Assembly (NCBI GenBank): GCA_011742915.1
Contig: JAAQTN010000038.1
Coordinates: 1 to 52,719 of the forward strand
DNA length: 52,719 bases
Direction: 5' to 3'
DNA from: Billgrantia desiderata
GTDB taxonomy: Bacteria; Pseudomonadota; Gammaproteobacteria; Pseudomonadales; Halomonadaceae
In this document: positions 40,898-49,943 of the stretch, piece by piece
Position numbering within the stretch: the stretch's first letter is position 1
How the letters are laid out: every line of letters begins with the position of its first letter
Made by a program: the position numbers and the translations under genes
The notes under the pieces: model-generated
The model's database searches: none
What the model was told of the DNA's origin: nothing
What the model saw: the letters and a program-made list of their open reading frames with translations, nothing else

Positions 40898-41158
40898 TTA
40901 CTTGCGCTCTTCCCGTTCCTCGACGCCGTCTGCGCTCTTCTTCTCCTCGGCGCGGACGTCATAGGTGTTGGGCTGCTCTTCGTGAGTCACCTTGGCCTGG
41001 GGCTTGTCCTTGTCGTCGCCTTCGTTGACGGCCTGCTTGAAGCCCTTGACCGCGCCGCCCAGATCGGAACCGACGTTGCGCAGCTTCTTGGTGCCGAAGA
41101 TCAGGATGATGATGCCGAGTACGATCAGCAGTTGCCAGATACTGATGCCACCTAACAT
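40898..41158 (-). CDS. tatA: Sec-independent translocase subunit TatA
   Basis: TatA forms the protein-conducting oligomer of the Tat system. The 86-aa protein has [26 protein letters not shown], the typical short transmembrane helix and FGTKKL hinge, then the amphipathic helix [15 protein letters not shown] and a charged tail. I used the ATG at 41158, which gives the canonical N-terminus; longer frames run into the hisE end region. Confidence 0.96.
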   Translation of the reverse strand: MLGGISIWQLLIVLGIIILIFGTKKLRNVGSDLGGAVKGFKQAVNEGDDKDKPQAKVTHEEQPNTYDVRAEEKKSADGVEEREERK

Positions 41159-41204
41159 GAAGGTTACCTCTGAGTCGGGATTCCGGCGGATCCGGAAGTC
41201 ATTT

Positions 41205-41540
41205 TTACTTTGACCTTGCGGCCTTCTCTTCGTGCCCGGATATTCCGAAACGCCGGGCCAGCTCGTCGAGCACGTCCCGGTGGTCGAGTCCAAGATGCGA
41301 CAGCATCACCAGGCTATGAAACCACAGGTCGGCGGTTTCGGCGACCAGCGCTTGACGTTCGTCATCGCCACCGGTCTCGGCATCCTTGGCTGCCAGCAGG
41401 GTCTCCGTGGCCTCCTCTCCGACCTTTTCGAGTATCTTGTTAAGCCCCTTGTCATGCAAGGCGGCCACGTAGGATTCGGCGGGGTCGGCGCTGCGGCGTT
41501 GGCTCAGCACGTCGAAGAGTTCGTCGAGAATATCACGCAT
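41205..41540 (-). CDS. hisE: phosphoribosyl-ATP pyrophosphatase
   Basis: HisE hydrolyses phosphoribosyl-ATP to phosphoribosyl-AMP, step two of histidine synthesis. The 111-aa all-alpha MazG-type protein has [18 protein letters not shown] and [14 protein letters not shown] with the metal-binding Glu/Asp residues. In Pseudomonas hisI sits between ubiB and hisE; here only 30 nt separate them and hisI is absent, so it must lie elsewhere. Confidence 0.96.
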   Translation of the reverse strand: MRDILDELFDVLSQRRSADPAESYVAALHDKGLNKILEKVGEEATETLLAAKDAETGGDDERQALVAETADLWFHSLVMLSHLGLDHRDVLDELARRFGISGHEEKAARSK

Positions 41541-41570
41541 GCGGGCAGCTCCGGTTGCGATGGGTCAAGT

Positions 41571-43196
41571 TCATTGCCAGGCCAGCAGCACGAGCCCGAT
41601 GAGCCCGGCCGCCAGCACCGGCCAGGGCTGGTTCGCGGCCCATTCGGTGAGTGGCTGCCAGGCCAGCGCCAGGGCCGCCAGCAGCAACCCCAGACGCAAA
41701 CGCCTTCCCCCGCGCCGGCCGGCGCGCAAATGGCGCTGGATGCCGCTCAGCGCCAGGGCCTGGCGACGGCGCTGACGATGCTCCTGTTCGAGGCGGCTCA
41801 GGGCCTGGTGGGCCACGCTGGGCAGTTCGGGCAGCTGACGCGAGAGCTCCGGCGCCTGGCGCTTGAGCGATTCCCATAGCCCCACGGCACCGGCACGCTC
41901 CTGCATCCAGCGCTCCAGGTAGGGCTTGGCGGTGCTCCACAGGTCGAGATCGGGATAGAGCTGGCGCCCCAGGCCCTCGATATTGAGCAGGGTCTTCTGC
42001 AGCAGCACCAGCTGCGGCTGGACCTCCATGTTGAAACGTCGCGCGGTCTGGAACAGCCCCAGCAGCACCTGACCGAAGGAGATGTCCTTGAGCGGCTTCT
42101 CCAGGATCGGCTCGCACACCGTGCGGATGGCGGCGGCGAACTCGTTGGCCCGGGTCTCCTCGCCGACCCAGCCCGACTCGATGTGCAGGGCGGCGACCTG
42201 ATAGTAGTCCTGATGGAAGAAGGCCAGCAGGTTGCGCGCCAGGTAGTCCTGGTCTTCCCGTGTCAGGCTGCCGACGATGCCGCAGTCGATGGCGATGTAC
42301 TGCGGGTCCTGTGGCTGCTCGCGCGAGACGAAGATGTTGCCCGGGTGCATGTCGGCGTGGAAGAAGTTGTCGCGAAACACCTGGGTGAAGAAGATCTCCA
42401 CACCGCGTTCGGCGAGGCGCTTGAGGTCGGTGCCCTGGGCCTTGAGCGCGGCGATGTCGGCCACCGGGATGCCGTGGATGCGCTCCTGGACCATCACTCG
42501 CTTGCGCGTCAGCGACCAGTGGATCGCCGGTACGTAGAGCAGCGGCGAGCCGTTGAAGTTGCGCTTGAGCTGAGAGGTGTTGGCGGCCTCCTTGCGCAGG
42601 TCGAGCTCGTCGAACAGGGTCGCTTCGTAATCGCGCACCACTTCGATCGGTCTCAGCCGGCGCGCCTCCGGGAGCAGCGTCAGCAGACCGGCCACGCGGT
42701 ACATCAGTGCCATGTCCTGGCGCATCACCCGGTCGATGGCCGGGCGGATGATCTTGACCACCACGTCTTCGCCGCTGTGCAGGCGGGCGGCGTGCACCTG
42801 GGCGATGGAAGCGGAGGCCAGCGGCTCGGGCTCGAAGTGGGCGAAGGCGACGTCGAGAGGCATGCGCAGCTCGCTCTCCACCAGTGCCCGGGCCTCCTCG
42901 CCGGGGAAGGGCGGTACCTGGTCCTGCAGCCGGCGGAGCTCGTCGGCGATCTCCTCGGGCAGCAGATCGCGGCGGGTGGAGAGCAGCTGGCCGAACTTGA
43001 CGAACACCGGGCCCAGCGACTCCAGCGCCAGGCGCAGGCGCTCGCCGCCCGTGCGCCGGCCGACCGGCACCACGCGCAGCGGCGAGAGCAGGAAGGCCAG
43101 CCGTAGCCACCAGGGCAGGCGCTGCAGCGGCAGCAGGGTGTCGAGGCGATAGCGCGTGATCACCCAGATGATGCGCAGCAGGCGAAGCAGCATCAT
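41571..43196 (-). CDS. ubiB: ubiquinone biosynthesis ATPase/kinase-like protein UbiB
   Basis: UbiB is an ABC1/ADCK-type atypical kinase-like ATPase needed for aerobic ubiquinone synthesis, probably helping extract lipid intermediates from the membrane. The 541-aa protein has the KxGQ motif [13 protein letters not shown] (about 70-82), the Ala-rich loop [11 protein letters not shown], the catalytic region [23 protein letters not shown], and two C-terminal transmembrane helices after about 500. It overlaps ubiJ by 4 nt. Confidence 0.96.
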   Translation of the reverse strand: MMLLRLLRIIWVITRYRLDTLLPLQRLPWWLRLAFLLSPLRVVPVGRRTGGERLRLALESLGPVFVKFGQLLSTRRDLLPEEIADELRRLQDQVPPFPGEEARALVESELRMPLDVAFAHFEPEPLASASIAQVHAARLHSGEDVVVKIIRPAIDRVMRQDMALMYRVAGLLTLLPEARRLRPIEVVRDYEATLFDELDLRKEAANTSQLKRNFNGSPLLYVPAIHWSLTRKRVMVQERIHGIPVADIAALKAQGTDLKRLAERGVEIFFTQVFRDNFFHADMHPGNIFVSREQPQDPQYIAIDCGIVGSLTREDQDYLARNLLAFFHQDYYQVAALHIESGWVGEETRANEFAAAIRTVCEPILEKPLKDISFGQVLLGLFQTARRFNMEVQPQLVLLQKTLLNIEGLGRQLYPDLDLWSTAKPYLERWMQERAGAVGLWESLKRQAPELSRQLPELPSVAHQALSRLEQEHRQRRRQALALSGIQRHLRAGRRGGRRLRLGLLLAALALAWQPLTEWAANQPWPVLAAGLIGLVLLAWQ

Positions 43197-43831
43197 GCCG
43201 TGGCCTCGCTTTCCAGCCGGCGCCGCAGGCGGTTCAGGCGGGCCTCGAGGCGGTCGGCGGCCACTTCCAGCTCGGTGAGATGATCGCGCAGGGTATCGAG
43301 CTGCTGGCGCCCGGGCAGCAGGCGGGCCTCCTCGAACACGTATTCGGCGATATCGGCGCGCATCTCCTCCTGGGCGCGCAGCCCCCAGCGGGCCATGCGC
43401 TTGAGCCCCTCGGCCAGGCTGTGGGCCGGCACGTCGCCCAGCCAGCGGGCCAGCTCGCCCTCCCAGTCGATATCGAGATCGAAGAACAGGTCGCGCACCT
43501 CCTCAAGCAGGTGCACGCGCCCGCGAATGGCCAGGCGACCGCGGAACATCAGGCGCTCCAGCGATTCGCCGCCCAGCAGTTCGCCCAGGGTCTCGGTATC
43601 GAGCTCGACCACGGTGTCGACGGCGCTCTCGTCGGGCTCGTCCTGACGCATCAGGTCGATGCCGTGGGGGTGAAAGCCGATCAGCAGCGTCAGCGCCGGG
43701 CGCTCCAGGCGCAGCAGCAGCCGGCTGCCGGCCAGCCGTGACAGGCGCGTGGGGGCGGCCATGTCGCGAGCGAGCAGGGCATTGAGGGTGCGCTCGATGC
43801 CGGCCAGCAGCAGGGTCGGAGTCAAGGTCAT
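43193..43831 (-). CDS. ubiJ: ubiquinone biosynthesis accessory factor UbiJ
   Basis: UbiJ is an SCP2-fold protein that binds ubiquinone intermediates and scaffolds the soluble Ubi complex. The 212-aa protein has the N-terminal SCP2 domain (about 20-120) and a C-terminal coiled-coil ([19 protein letters not shown] onward). It sits between ubiE and ubiB, with 7 nt and an overlap respectively. Confidence 0.92.
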   Translation of the reverse strand: MTLTPTLLLAGIERTLNALLARDMAAPTRLSRLAGSRLLLRLERPALTLLIGFHPHGIDLMRQDEPDESAVDTVVELDTETLGELLGGESLERLMFRGRLAIRGRVHLLEEVRDLFFDLDIDWEGELARWLGDVPAHSLAEGLKRMARWGLRAQEEMRADIAEYVFEEARLLPGRQQLDTLRDHLTELEVAADRLEARLNRLRRRLESEATA

Positions 43832-43838
43832 TGCGCCC

Positions 43839-44606
43839 TCAGAGCTTGATGCCGCGATGCAGGGCGACGATGCCCCCGGTGAGATTGGTGTACTCGACCC
43901 GCTCGAGGCCAGCGGCTTCCATCATTTGCTTGAGGGTCTCCTGGTCGGGATGCATGCGAATCGACTCGGCCAGGTAGCGATAGCTGTCGGCATCGCCTGC
44001 CACCATCTGGCCCATGGTGGGCAGCAGGCGGAAGGAGTATTCGTCGTAGGCGCGGCTCAGCACGGGGTTGTTGGGCTTGGAGAATTCCAGCACCAGCAGG
44101 CGACCGCCGGGCTTGAGTACCCGGGCCATGGAGCGCAGCGCGGCGTCCTTGTCGGTGACGTTGCGCAGGCCGAAGGCGATGGTGATGCAGTCGAAGCTGT
44201 TGTCGGGAAACGGCAGGCACTCGGCGTTGGCCTGCACGTACTCGACGTTGCCGCCGACGCCGTTGTCGAGCAGCTTGTCGCGCCCGACCCGCAACATGGA
44301 CTCGTTGATGTCGGCCAGTACCACCCGGCCGCGGGGGCCGACCATGCGCGAGAACTTGAGCGTCAGATCGCCGGTGCCGCCGGCGATGTCGAGCACGCTG
44401 TGGCCGGGGCGCACCCCGCTGCGCTCGATGGTGAGCCGCTTCCACAGCCGGTGGATGCCGAACGACATGAGATCGTTCATGACGTCGTAGCGAGCCGCCA
44501 CGGAGTGGAAGACGTCGGCCACGCGCGAGGCCTTCTCCTCGATCGGCACTTCCTGATAGCCGAAGTGAGTCGTGCGCTGGTCCCCGGGGGTGGAGTGAGG
44601 GCTCAT
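43839..44606 (-). CDS. ubiE: ubiquinone/menaquinone C-methyltransferase UbiE
   Basis: UbiE is a SAM-dependent C-methyltransferase acting on the demethoxy-quinol (and demethylmenaquinol). The 255-aa protein has the N-terminal [21 protein letters not shown] motif, SAM loop [14 protein letters not shown], and the family signature [21 protein letters not shown] chose the ATG at 44606, with GGGAG about 10 nt upstream, over an upstream in-frame start. Confidence 0.96.
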   Translation of the reverse strand: MSPHSTPGDQRTTHFGYQEVPIEEKASRVADVFHSVAARYDVMNDLMSFGIHRLWKRLTIERSGVRPGHSVLDIAGGTGDLTLKFSRMVGPRGRVVLADINESMLRVGRDKLLDNGVGGNVEYVQANAECLPFPDNSFDCITIAFGLRNVTDKDAALRSMARVLKPGGRLLVLEFSKPNNPVLSRAYDEYSFRLLPTMGQMVAGDADSYRYLAESIRMHPDQETLKQMMEAAGLERVEYTNLTGGIVALHRGIKL

Positions 44607-44710
44607 GCGTGAAAGGCTCCCGAATCGCTGCGAAAGGTGAGGCTGGGCCTCATGCTGGGCCACATTGTAGCCTTCCCCCGGCTGCCTTGTCTTTGACCTG
44701 CTGGGGCTAC

Positions 44711-44770
44711 TGGGGCTGCTCGATCTCGATTAGAGCTGCCCGATCTCGATTAGAGCTGCTTGATCTCGAT
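44711..44770. repeat. 20-bp tandem repeat, three units, spanning a stop codon
   Basis: Units lie at 44711-44730, 44731-44750 and 44751-44770, each ending cgatctcgat. The last unit encodes the final residues of the DUF971 protein (IEIKQL and stop, minus strand); the other two lie just downstream of its stop. The rest of the 143-bp gap to ubiE has no recognised feature. Confidence 0.88.
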
Positions 44771-45133
44771 GCCCAGCGGTTCGCGACTCGCGCCGGCCTT
44801 TTCCAGACGCTGGAGATAATCGGCCCAGTAGGCCTCGCGATGCTCGATCAGCTCATGCAGGTATTCCCAGCTGTAGATGCCGCTGTCGTGGCCGTCGTCG
44901 AAGGCGAGCTTGACGGCATAGCGGCCCACCGGCTCGATGTTCTTGAGGCCGACGTCCTTCTTGCCGACCTGCAGCACGGCCTGGCTGGGATGGTGGCCGC
45001 GCACCTCGGCGGAGGGCGAGTAGACCCGCAGGTACTCCACCGGCAGGCGATGGCTCTCGCCGTCGGCGTAGCTGAGCTCCAGCTCGCGGGCCTTCTTGTG
45101 GTAGTGGATCTTGCTGGGGATGGGGGCTGTCAT
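44750..45133 (-). CDS. DUF971 (gamma-butyrobetaine hydroxylase N-terminal-like) protein
   Basis: This 127-aa stand-alone DUF971 domain has SKIHYHKKARELELSYADGES, PVEYLRVYSPSAEVRGH and GIYSWEYLHEL. Such proteins bind zinc or act in Fe-S and related contexts in other organisms, but no function is established here. It commonly neighbours hslVU and ubiE in this group. The 3' end is embedded in a 20-bp tandem repeat, so its C-terminus may vary among relatives. Confidence 0.9.
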   Translation of the reverse strand: MTAPIPSKIHYHKKARELELSYADGESHRLPVEYLRVYSPSAEVRGHHPSQAVLQVGKKDVGLKNIEPVGRYAVKLAFDDGHDSGIYSWEYLHELIEHREAYWADYLQRLEKAGASREPLGIEIKQL

Positions 45134-45168
45134 GCAGGACTCCGCTTGCGTTGGTGAAGCGCAGCTGT

Positions 45169-45268
45169 CCGGCGACAGGCGCTTCGCGGAGGCGCTGTGA
45201 ACCCATCCCTGGGCGCTACATTCGCCATCCCTGGCGAATGACCTCCGCTACGACCTGTCCCCGGCGCT
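45169..45268 (-). repeat. 100-bp three-way-junction repeat, copy D
   Basis: Copy D lies between hslU and the DUF971 gene and is read on the minus strand, the strand of both neighbours. Hairpin 1 reads ATTCGCCA-GGGA-TGGCGAAT: two pairs differ from copies B and C on both sides (T-A to A-T, and T-A to C-G). Hairpin 2 is CCCA-GGGA-TGGG. There is one extra base in the 3' arm. Confidence 0.92.
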
Positions 45269-45329
45269 GCGCTCATGTAGGCCTCGCTGCTGCGACACTG
45301 GCGAACCGAGCAGTACTACGACGCTCATA

Positions 45330-46652
45330 TCAAAGGATATACCGCGACAGATCTTCGTCCATGGCCAGCTCGCCGAGCTGGGAGTCGACGTAGGCGGCAT
45401 CGATCGACAGCGGGCTGCCGAAATCGCCGCCCTTGAACGAGGCCTCCTCGAGCAGCCGCTCCATTACCGTGTGCAGGCGCCGTGCGCCGATGTTCTCGGT
45501 GCCCTCGTTGACCTTCCAGGCGATCTCGGCGATGCGCTCGATGCCATCCTCGGTGAACTCGATCTCGAGCCCCTCGGTGGCCAGCAGCGCCTTGTACTGC
45601 TTGGTCAGGGCGGCGGAGGGCTCGGTGAGGATGCGCTTGAAGTCGTCGGGGGTGAGCGCCTCGAGCTCGACCCGGATCGGCAGGCGACCCTGCAGCTCGG
45701 GGATCAGGTCGGAGGGGCGCGACAGGTGGAAGGCACCGGAGGCGATGAACAGGATATGGTCGGTCTTGACCATGCCGTACTTGGTCGAGACGGTGGAGCC
45801 CTCGATCAGCGGCAGCAGGTCGCGCTGCACGCCCTCGCGGGACACCTCGCCGCCGCTGGACTGGCCGCTGCCCTTGGCCACCTTGTCGATCTCGTCGAGA
45901 AAGACGATGCCGTTCTGCTCCACGGCGTCGATGGCGCGGTGCTTGATCTCCTCCTCGTTGACCAGTTTGGCGGCCTCCTCGTCGCGCAGCAGGGCGAAGG
46001 CGTCCTTGACCTTGACCCGGCGGGTCTCGGTCTTGTGACGGCCCATGTTGGAGAACAGGCTCTGCAGCTGGCTGGTCATCTCCTCCATGCCCGGCGGGGT
46101 CATGATGTCGATGCCCGGGCCCTGGGGAGTGATCTCGATGTCGATCTCCTTGTCGTCGAGATCGCCCTCGCGCAGCTTCTTGCGGAAGATCTGGCGCGTC
46201 GAGCTGTCTGTGCGCGGATTCTCCTCCTGGCCGCGGGGCGGCGGCAGCAGGGCGTCGAGGATGCGATCCTCGGCGGCGTCCTCGGCGCGGTGGCGCACCT
46301 CGTCCTTGGCCTGCTCGCGCACCAGCTTGATGGCGGCTTCGGTGAGGTCGCGGATGATCGACTCCACGTCGCGGCCGACGTAGCCCACTTCGGTGAACTT
46401 GGTCGCCTCGACCTTGATGAACGGGGCGCGGGCGAGCTTGGCCAGGCGCCGGGCGATCTCGGTCTTGCCCACCCCAGTGGGCCCGATCATGAGAATGTTC
46501 TTGGGCGTGATCTCGGGGCGCAGCTCGTCGTCGAGCTGCATGCGCCGCCAGCGGTTGCGCAGGGCGATGGCCACGGCGCGCTTGGCGTCCTGCTGGCCGA
46601 CGATGTACTGATCCAGGGCGTGGACGATCTCGCGGGGTGTCATCTGGGACAT
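45330..46652 (-). CDS. hslU: HslUV protease ATPase subunit HslU
   Basis: HslU (ClpY) is the AAA+ unfoldase that feeds the HslV peptidase. The 440-aa protein has Walker [10 protein letters not shown] (57-65), the pore motif GYVGRD, an I domain (about 110-240), Walker [13 protein letters not shown], and the C-terminal tail ending SRYIL that docks into HslV. I used the ATG at 46652 ([10 protein letters not shown]). It is 11 nt after hslV. Confidence 0.97.
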   Translation of the reverse strand: MSQMTPREIVHALDQYIVGQQDAKRAVAIALRNRWRRMQLDDELRPEITPKNILMIGPTGVGKTEIARRLAKLARAPFIKVEATKFTEVGYVGRDVESIIRDLTEAAIKLVREQAKDEVRHRAEDAAEDRILDALLPPPRGQEENPRTDSSTRQIFRKKLREGDLDDKEIDIEITPQGPGIDIMTPPGMEEMTSQLQSLFSNMGRHKTETRRVKVKDAFALLRDEEAAKLVNEEEIKHRAIDAVEQNGIVFLDEIDKVAKGSGQSSGGEVSREGVQRDLLPLIEGSTVSTKYGMVKTDHILFIASGAFHLSRPSDLIPELQGRLPIRVELEALTPDDFKRILTEPSAALTKQYKALLATEGLEIEFTEDGIERIAEIAWKVNEGTENIGARRLHTVMERLLEEASFKGGDFGSPLSIDAAYVDSQLGELAMDEDLSRYIL

Positions 46653-46663
46653 GGTGGCGGCCT

Positions 46664-47182
46664 TCACAGCGTTTCGAGGGTGACGTGGTGATTGGTGAAC
46701 ACGCAGATGTCGCCGGCGATGGCGAGCGACTTCTCGGTGATCTCCCTGGCCGAGAGGTCGGTGTTCTCCAGCAGCGCGCGGGCCGCGGCCAGGGCGAAGT
46801 TGCCGCCCGAACCGATGGCGATGATGCCGCGCTCCGGCTCCACCACGTCACCGTTGCCGGTGATGATCAGCGAGGCGTTCTTGTCGGCCACGGCCAGCAG
46901 CGCCTCGAGGCGGCGCAGGGCGCGGTCGGTACGCCAGTCCTTGGCCAGCTCCACGGCAGCCTTGACCAGATTGCCCTGATACTTCTCGAGCTGCGCCTCG
47001 AAGCGCTCGAACAGGGTGAAGGCGTCGGCGGTGCCGCCGGCGAAGCCTGCCAGCACCTGGCCGCGATAGAGCCGGCGCACCTTGCTGGCGTTGCCCTTCA
47101 TCACGGTATTGCCCAGCGATACCTGGCCGTCGCCGGCCAGGGCGACCTGGTCACCGCGGCGTACGGAAACGATCGTGGTCAT
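46664..47182 (-). CDS. hslV: HslUV protease peptidase subunit HslV
   Basis: HslV (ClpQ) is the proteasome-beta-like peptidase with an N-terminal threonine nucleophile. The 172-aa precursor starts [19 protein letters not shown], exposing Thr2 after Met removal; [10 protein letters not shown] and [13 protein letters not shown] are family motifs. The ATG at 47182 has CGGAG 8 nt upstream. A sigma-32-like promoter lies about 60 bp upstream, as expected for a heat-shock protease. Confidence 0.97.
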   Translation of the reverse strand: MTTIVSVRRGDQVALAGDGQVSLGNTVMKGNASKVRRLYRGQVLAGFAGGTADAFTLFERFEAQLEKYQGNLVKAAVELAKDWRTDRALRRLEALLAVADKNASLIITGNGDVVEPERGIIAIGSGGNFALAAARALLENTDLSAREITEKSLAIAGDICVFTNHHVTLETL

Positions 47183-47239
47183 GGAGATAACTCCGTAACG
47201 GGGAGCCGAGGCTCCCGGTGACTTTCGGCGCCCCATGAC

Positions 47240-47268
47240 AATCGGGGGCCGGACAAGAGCGTTCAGGG
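47240..47268 (-). promoter_or_regulatory. sigma-32-like heat-shock promoter for hslVU
   Basis: On the minus strand CCCTGAA is followed by 14 bp and CCCCGATT. This resembles the RpoH pattern (CTTGAA, 13-15 bp, CCCCATnT). The distance to the hslV start is about 57 bp. Confidence 0.5.
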
Positions 47269-47393
47269 TAGGTGTGGGCGGCGGCCGGCGAATTCAAGCG
47301 CCCCGCTCCACCGCCCGATGTCCGGGAGTAGCGCATGCCCGCGCCTGTGCGCAACGCAGCGATTCGCCCGCAGCCATTTGGTGCACTGTTTCC

Positions 47394-48119
47394 TCAGTTG
47401 GTGGCCCGGTGGCGCAGCGGCGTGATGCCCTGGGTCGTCATCAGGTCCTCGGCGCGATTCAGCTCACGGGTATCGTCGTAGGGCCCCACCATCACCCGGT
47501 GCCAGGTCTGACCGTCGGCGGACTGGACCTGGCTGACCTGGGCCATCAGGCTCAGGTTGCGCAGCCGCTGGCGCAGCTGCTCGGCGTCTCCCGGTTCGCG
47601 GAACGAGGCTGCCTGCAGCATGTAGCGCGTGCCTGCCGGTGCCGCCGCTTCGCTCTCCGGCGTGGCGTTGACCTCATCGCGCAGGTTGGCGGCGATGACC
47701 TGCGCGATGGGGTCGTCGGCCGGTGCCTGCTCGACGGCGGCGCTGGGCTCGAGCGGCGGCGGCACGTTGACCGTCGGCTCCGGCGGCGAGGCGGTGGAGG
47801 CCACCTCCCGCGGTGCCACCACCTCTTCGGGCAGCAAGGTGTAGAACTCGAAGGTCGGCATGCGCGGTTCCCGCGGCTCGACGCTCGGCGCCGGCTCGAC
47901 GGTCTCGGTCGGCGTGCGCGGCATCAGCCTGGCCAGCGGCGAGTCGCTGCCCTCCTGCCAGGGCGCGGTGCCGTGCTGGTGCTGGGCCAGCAGGAAGCCG
48001 GCAATGACGCCGCCCAGTGCCCATAGCCAGCCGGGCAGGCGGAAGCCCTGGCCTCTGGCGGGGGCGCGCTTGCGGCTGGTAGTGGCGCCGCGTTTCTTGG
48101 GCGTGCGACGGGCGGCCAT
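47394..48119 (-). CDS. SPOR-domain protein (FtsN-like)
   Basis: This 241-aa bitopic inner-membrane protein has a basic cytoplasmic N-terminus (about 1-27, Arg/Lys-rich), one transmembrane helix (about 29-45, PGWLWALGGVIAGFLLA), a Pro/Glu-rich periplasmic linker, and a C-terminal SPOR domain (about 162-235, TRYMLQAASFREPGDAEQL) that binds denuded peptidoglycan at the septum. The position between argS and hslV is where ftsN lies in many gammaproteobacteria, so a divisome role is likely, but the short essential FtsN segment was not verified. Confidence 0.9.
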   Translation of the reverse strand: MAARRTPKKRGATTSRKRAPARGQGFRLPGWLWALGGVIAGFLLAQHQHGTAPWQEGSDSPLARLMPRTPTETVEPAPSVEPREPRMPTFEFYTLLPEEVVAPREVASTASPPEPTVNVPPPLEPSAAVEQAPADDPIAQVIAANLRDEVNATPESEAAAPAGTRYMLQAASFREPGDAEQLRQRLRNLSLMAQVSQVQSADGQTWHRVMVGPYDDTRELNRAEDLMTTQGITPLRHRATN

Positions 48120-48122
48120 GGC

Positions 48123-49808
48123 TTACATCTCCTCCGGGGCGCTGACCCCCATCAGATCGAGACCGTTACGCAGCACCTGGCGCGTGGCCAGGCCCAGGGC
48201 CAGGCGGGCGTTGCGCAGCTCGTCGTCGTCGACCATCACCTTCACTGCGTTGTAGCAGGAGTGGAACTCGGCGGCGAGGTCGAGCAGGTACTGGGCCACC
48301 TGCTGCGGCTCCCGCGAGGCGGCGGCATGGGCGACCACTTCGGGGAAGCGTGCCAACCGGTTCATCACCGCCTTCTCCTGATCCTCCTCGAGACGGCCGA
48401 GGCTGACCATGGCCAGGTCGTGATCGAAGCCGAGCCCCTGGGCCTCGGCCTTGCGCAGCATGCTGCACACCCGGGCGTGGGCATACTGCACGTAGTAGAC
48501 CGGGTTGTCGTTGGACTGCGAGCGGGCCAGGTCGATGTCGAAGGTGAGCTGCGAATCGGCGCGGCGTGCGGCGAGGAAGAAGCGCGTGGCATCGCGGCCC
48601 ACCTCGTCGATCAGGTCGCGCACGGTGACGTAGCTGCCGGCGCGCTTGGAGAGCTTCACCTCCACTCCGGAGCGGGTCACCATCACCATCTGGTGCAGCA
48701 CGTAGTCGGGCCAACCCTGAGGGATGCCGGTTTCCAGCGCCTGCAGGCCGGCGCGCACCCGGGTCACGGTGGAGTGGTGGTCGGCACCCTGCTCGTTGAT
48801 CACGGTCTCGAAGCCGCGCTGCCACTTGTTCAGGTGGTAGGCCACGTCGGGCAGGAAGTAGGTATAGCTGCCGTCGGACTTGCGCATCACCCGGTCCTTG
48901 TCGTCGCCGAAGTCGGTGGTGCGCAGCCACAGGGCGCCGTCCTGCTCGTAGGTGTGGCCGCCGGCGATCAGGCGTTCCACCGCCTCCTCCACCTTGCCTT
49001 CGCGATAGAGCGAGGACTCCAGGAAGTAAACGTCGAAGGAGACGCCGAAGGCCTTGAGGTCGAGGTCCTGCTCGCGGCGCAGCCAGGCCACGGCGAAGTC
49101 GCGGATGGCGTCGAGGTCGTCCGGGTCGCCCTTGGCGGTGACGTGACGGTCGTCGGCATGCACCGTCTCGCCGGCCAGGTAGTCGTTGGCCACCTCGATG
49201 ATGTAGTCGCCGCGGTAGCCGTCTTCGGGCCAGGCGTCGTCGTCGGGCGTCAGGCCCTTGGCGCGGGCCTGCACCGAGAGGGCCAGGTTGGCGATCTGGG
49301 CGCCGGCGTCGTTGTAGTAGAACTCGCGGGTCACGTCATAGCCGGTGGCCTCGAGCAGCCGGCTGATACAGTCGCCGATGGCGGCGCCGCGGCCGTGGCC
49401 CACGTGCAGCGGGCCGGTGGGGTTGGCGGAGACGAACTCCACCTGCACCTTGCGGCCGCGCCCGGCCAGGCTGCGGCCGAAGGTGTCGCCGGCCTCGAGC
49501 ACCTGGCGCACGACCTGCGCGGCGGCATCGGTGGCGGCGAAGAAGTTGATGAAACCGGGGCCGGCGATCTCCACCTTCTCCACGGCGTCGCTCTGCGGCA
49601 GCGCGGCGATCAGCGCCTCGGCCAGTTCGCGGGGCTTCTTGCCGGCGGGCTTGGCCAGCATCAGCGCCAGGTTGGTGGCGTAGTCGCCGTGGGCCTTGTC
49701 CTTGGTCGGGTCGACCTTGAGGGTCGGCGTGACGTCGGCGGGCAGGGCGCCCTGCTGCTTGAGCGTGTCGACGGCGTTCTCGAGCAGGGAAATGATCGTC
49801 TCTTTCAT
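48123..49808 (-). CDS. argS: arginyl-tRNA synthetase
   Basis: ArgS is a class Ia synthetase that charges tRNA-Arg and needs tRNA for amino acid activation. The 561-aa protein has an N-terminal additional domain (about 1-115), the HIGH-like signature [14 protein letters not shown] (about 128-141), and a KMSKS-equivalent region [15 protein letters not shown]. The DALR anticodon domain forms the C-terminus and ends SAPEEM. The ATG at 49808 (MKETIISLL) fits; the longer upstream frame is not conserved-looking. Confidence 0.97.
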   Translation of the reverse strand: MKETIISLLENAVDTLKQQGALPADVTPTLKVDPTKDKAHGDYATNLALMLAKPAGKKPRELAEALIAALPQSDAVEKVEIAGPGFINFFAATDAAAQVVRQVLEAGDTFGRSLAGRGRKVQVEFVSANPTGPLHVGHGRGAAIGDCISRLLEATGYDVTREFYYNDAGAQIANLALSVQARAKGLTPDDDAWPEDGYRGDYIIEVANDYLAGETVHADDRHVTAKGDPDDLDAIRDFAVAWLRREQDLDLKAFGVSFDVYFLESSLYREGKVEEAVERLIAGGHTYEQDGALWLRTTDFGDDKDRVMRKSDGSYTYFLPDVAYHLNKWQRGFETVINEQGADHHSTVTRVRAGLQALETGIPQGWPDYVLHQMVMVTRSGVEVKLSKRAGSYVTVRDLIDEVGRDATRFFLAARRADSQLTFDIDLARSQSNDNPVYYVQYAHARVCSMLRKAEAQGLGFDHDLAMVSLGRLEEDQEKAVMNRLARFPEVVAHAAASREPQQVAQYLLDLAAEFHSCYNAVKVMVDDDELRNARLALGLATRQVLRNGLDLMGVSAPEEM

Positions 49809-49904
49809 GAAGCGGTTATGTCCTGTAGCGGCTGGCGCACGAGATGGTGACGGTGACAAGGCACTCGCAAAAAGGCGCGGCCACGAAAGTTTGGCTGGTC
49901 GGCC

Positions 49905-49933
49905 ATTATCGGCAATTGTGCCGCGGCTTTAAA
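49905..49933 (-). promoter_or_regulatory. putative argS promoter
   Basis: On the minus strand TTTAAA (49928-49933) and GATAAT (49905-49910) are 17 bp apart, about 100 bp before the argS start. This suggests argS is transcribed separately from priA. Confidence 0.45.
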
Positions 49934-49943
49934 GGTCGTGCGT

